From Candidatus Aminicenantota bacterium (GTDB lineage: Bacteria > Acidobacteriota > Aminicenantia > UBA2199): DNA of 5,953 nt. The stretch covers positions 6,613,177 to 6,619,129 of the forward strand of contig CP070627.1 of assembly GCA_020355945.1 (NCBI GenBank), given 5' to 3'. Positions 4,893-5,953 of this stretch are shown here, in pieces (within the stretch, counting starts at the first letter, position 1; each line of letters opens with the position of its first letter). The notes under the pieces were generated by a model. The model was not told the origin of the DNA. It was given only the letters and a program-made list of their open reading frames with translations, and did not search any database. Both the position numbers and the translations under genes were made by a program.

Positions 4893-4901
4893 AGGACGAA
4901 T
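4893..4901 (+). repeat. Target-site duplication, right copy
   Basis: AGGACGAAT, identical to 4721-4729. An exact match suggests a fairly recent insertion. Confidence 0.8.
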
Positions 4902-4909
4902 GGTGGGGT

Positions 4910-4938
4910 TTGCAATTTTATCCTATCTATGGTATATA
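4910..4938 (+). promoter_or_regulatory. Possible promoter for the right-hand ATPase (leaderless transcript)
   Basis: TTGCAA (4910-4915), a 17-nt spacer and TATATA (4933-4938); each box matches four of six consensus bases. A start 7 nt downstream would fall on the A of ATG 4945. That would give a leaderless mRNA and explain why no Shine-Dalgarno precedes this ATG. A TATAAA at 4935-4940 is an alternative -10. Tentative. Confidence 0.35.
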
Positions 4939-4944
4939 AAACAT

Positions 4945-5953
4945 ATGGACTACGCATTAAAAGAAAGAATCGGTAGACCCGAATTGTTCACCGGCAGAAA
5001 AGAAGAACTGACTTATTTCCTTAAATGGATTAACGATATCAAGGAAGAAAAATCCCAGAGCACAGCCATCCTGGCCCGGCGCAAAATGGGCAAAACCGCC
5101 CTGCTGGAAAGGTTATTCAATATCACTTTTTACAAAAATGATGATTTGATCCCGTTTTATTATGAAATAAAGGAAAATGATATATGGATAGTGGATTTTT
5201 GCCAGGATTTTTTCCTTACCTTTATTTACCAGTACATCGCGTTCAAAACCCGGAAAATCAACTACTTGGTCCGCGACAAAAAGAACAGTCTTGAAGAGGC
5301 CAAAAAAGACGCTGTAAATGAAGGACTGGACTATTTGACCGGGGTAATCGAAAATGTGGCCTACTCTAGCCGCAGCCGCCACGTGGATATGCTGTGGAAC
5401 ACGGTTCGCGAGGCTCCGAAAAACATTGCTTTCAGTGAAAAAGAATTCATCGTTCAAATGATCGATGAGTTCCAGTTTCTCAATGCCAGGATCTATTGGG
5501 ATAAAAACAAAAGCAAGGATAACCTGGCGAAAAATCTGGCCGGGGGGTATTTAAGTACAGCCGAAAGCAAAATCGCACCGCTGCTGGTTTCCGGCAGTTG
5601 GGTGGGGTGGCTGATGAATGAACTGAATATGATGCTGCCGGCACGGTTCAAGTACGAATATCTTGAAAATATGCCGGAAAATGAAGCAATTGAAATGGTT
5701 TATAAATATTCCCGTTACTTTGATGTCCCGGTCACGGAAGAGACGGCTTACTTGATGGTCAAACTTGCCGAAGGCAGTCCCTTTTATATCAGTTCCATTA
5801 TTCGTTCTTCTTACCGGGATAAGGACCTGACTACAGTTAACGGGCTTACGGATACCCTGGAATTTGAAACCCTGGATGACCGGGGCGCTATCAAATCCAC
5901 CTGGATGGAATATGTTGCCGGTGCGTTTCCTCAAATCAATGATGTCAATGCCA
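4945..5953 (+). CDS. AAA/STAND-like ATP-binding protein, N-terminal part (3' end outside window)
   Basis: Open from ATG 4945 to the window edge: 336 complete codons and no stop. The start of the protein, MDYALKERIGRPELFTGRKEELTYFLKWIN, is typical of a family of bacterial NTPases with the GRKxEL lead-in before the P-loop. Walker A is ARRKMGKT (residues 44-51), with Ala in place of the usual first Gly but GKT intact. Walker B is FIVQMIDEFQ (168-177; Asp174, Glu175). A sensor-like LLVSGSWVGWL spans 213-223. A helical lid segment follows (MPENEAIEMVYKYSRYFDVPVTEETAYLMVKLAEGSPFYISSIIRSSY), with the GSPFYI motif common in STAND/archaeal-type ATPases. The role is unknown. ATG 4945 lacks a Shine-Dalgarno. 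An in-frame ATG at 4900 has GAGG nearby but would add a hydrophobic stretch read from the duplicated insertion site, so it is less likely. Codon choice is more GC-rich than in the central genes. Its upstream region was interrupted by the palindromic element. Confidence 0.8.
   Translation, partial: MDYALKERIGRPELFTGRKEELTYFLKWINDIKEEKSQSTAILARRKMGKTALLERLFNITFYKNDDLIPFYYEIKENDIWIVDFCQDFFLTFIYQYIAFKTRKINYLVRDKKNSLEEAKKDAVNEGLDYLTGVIENVAYSSRSRHVDMLWNTVREAPKNIAFSEKEFIVQMIDEFQFLNARIYWDKNKSKDNLAKNLAGGYLSTAESKIAPLLVSGSWVGWLMNELNMMLPARFKYEYLENMPENEAIEMVYKYSRYFDVPVTEETAYLMVKLAEGSPFYISSIIRSSYRDKDLTTVNGLTDTLEFETLDDRGAIKSTWMEYVAGAFPQINDVNA

Noticed and set aside
3448..4901. A single composite transposon spanning the Y1 element and the palindromic element
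   Set aside because: Their ends are unrelated in sequence, and the 9-bp duplication encloses only the 163-bp element.
4695..4976. A 93-codon + strand frame upstream of the last ATPase
   Set aside because: It is read almost wholly from the palindromic element (its VDVEVKVEEKK run is the hexamer array) and overlaps the ATPase start in another frame.
5113..5934. Two long - strand frames (5113-5457 and 5551-5934)
   Set aside because: Both lie antisense to the clearly coding ATPase frame, which has Walker motifs. They have no recognisable domain.

Overview
This window looks like an accessory stretch of a Gram-negative bacterial chromosome. The first gene fragment encodes the end of an outer-membrane beta-barrel protein, which implies an outer membrane. 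The rest is typical of large environmental genomes rich in mobile elements. The mix of a PD-(D/E)XK 'Rpn' transposase, AAA+/DUF4143 ATPases, a solitary Y1 transposase and scattered AT-rich repeats would fit a Candidatus Aminicenantes/Acidobacteria-like or similar lineage. That placement is an impression, not a demonstration. By eye, the two edge genes are clearly more GC-rich than the middle (about 650-4700), which fits a mosaic of mobile DNA between older genes.

Layout: (1) 1-648 (+), C-terminal part of an outer-membrane beta-barrel protein. (2) 689-1516 (-), an Rpn-family recombination-promoting nuclease/putative transposase with a GTG start, a strong Shine-Dalgarno and its own promoter. 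(3) 1517-1808, a divergent control region holding a 60-bp dispersed repeat (copy A) and a perfect-consensus promoter for the next gene. (4) 1809-3041 (+), an AAA+ ATPase with a C-terminal DUF4143 PD-(D/E)XK-like domain. (5) 3042-3447, no convincing gene; it holds a degenerate array with a 20-bp period, copy B of the dispersed repeat and three 21-bp tandem units. (6) 3448-4607 (-), a compact element made of one REP-associated-type Y1 tyrosine transposase between 22-bp near-perfect inverted repeats. (7) 4608-4720, no gene. (8) 4721-4901, a 163-bp non-coding palindromic element (MITE-like) flanked by an exact 9-bp duplication. (9) 4945 to the right edge (+), the N-terminal 336 residues of a second, unrelated-looking ATPase of the NTPase/STAND-like type.

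The genes do not form one operon. Rpn and the first ATPase are divergently transcribed from separate promoters. The transposase runs against the ATPase before it and away from the ATPase after it. The non-coding DNA is the most interesting part. A 12-bp core, ATAAAATACCTG, occurs in both inverted ends of the transposase element (one end with a single mismatch) and in both copies of the dispersed repeat that bracket the first ATPase gene. This suggests that one transposase or its relatives made or moved several of these repeats. The palindromic element just upstream of the last ATPase is a clean second mobile family with no transposase here.
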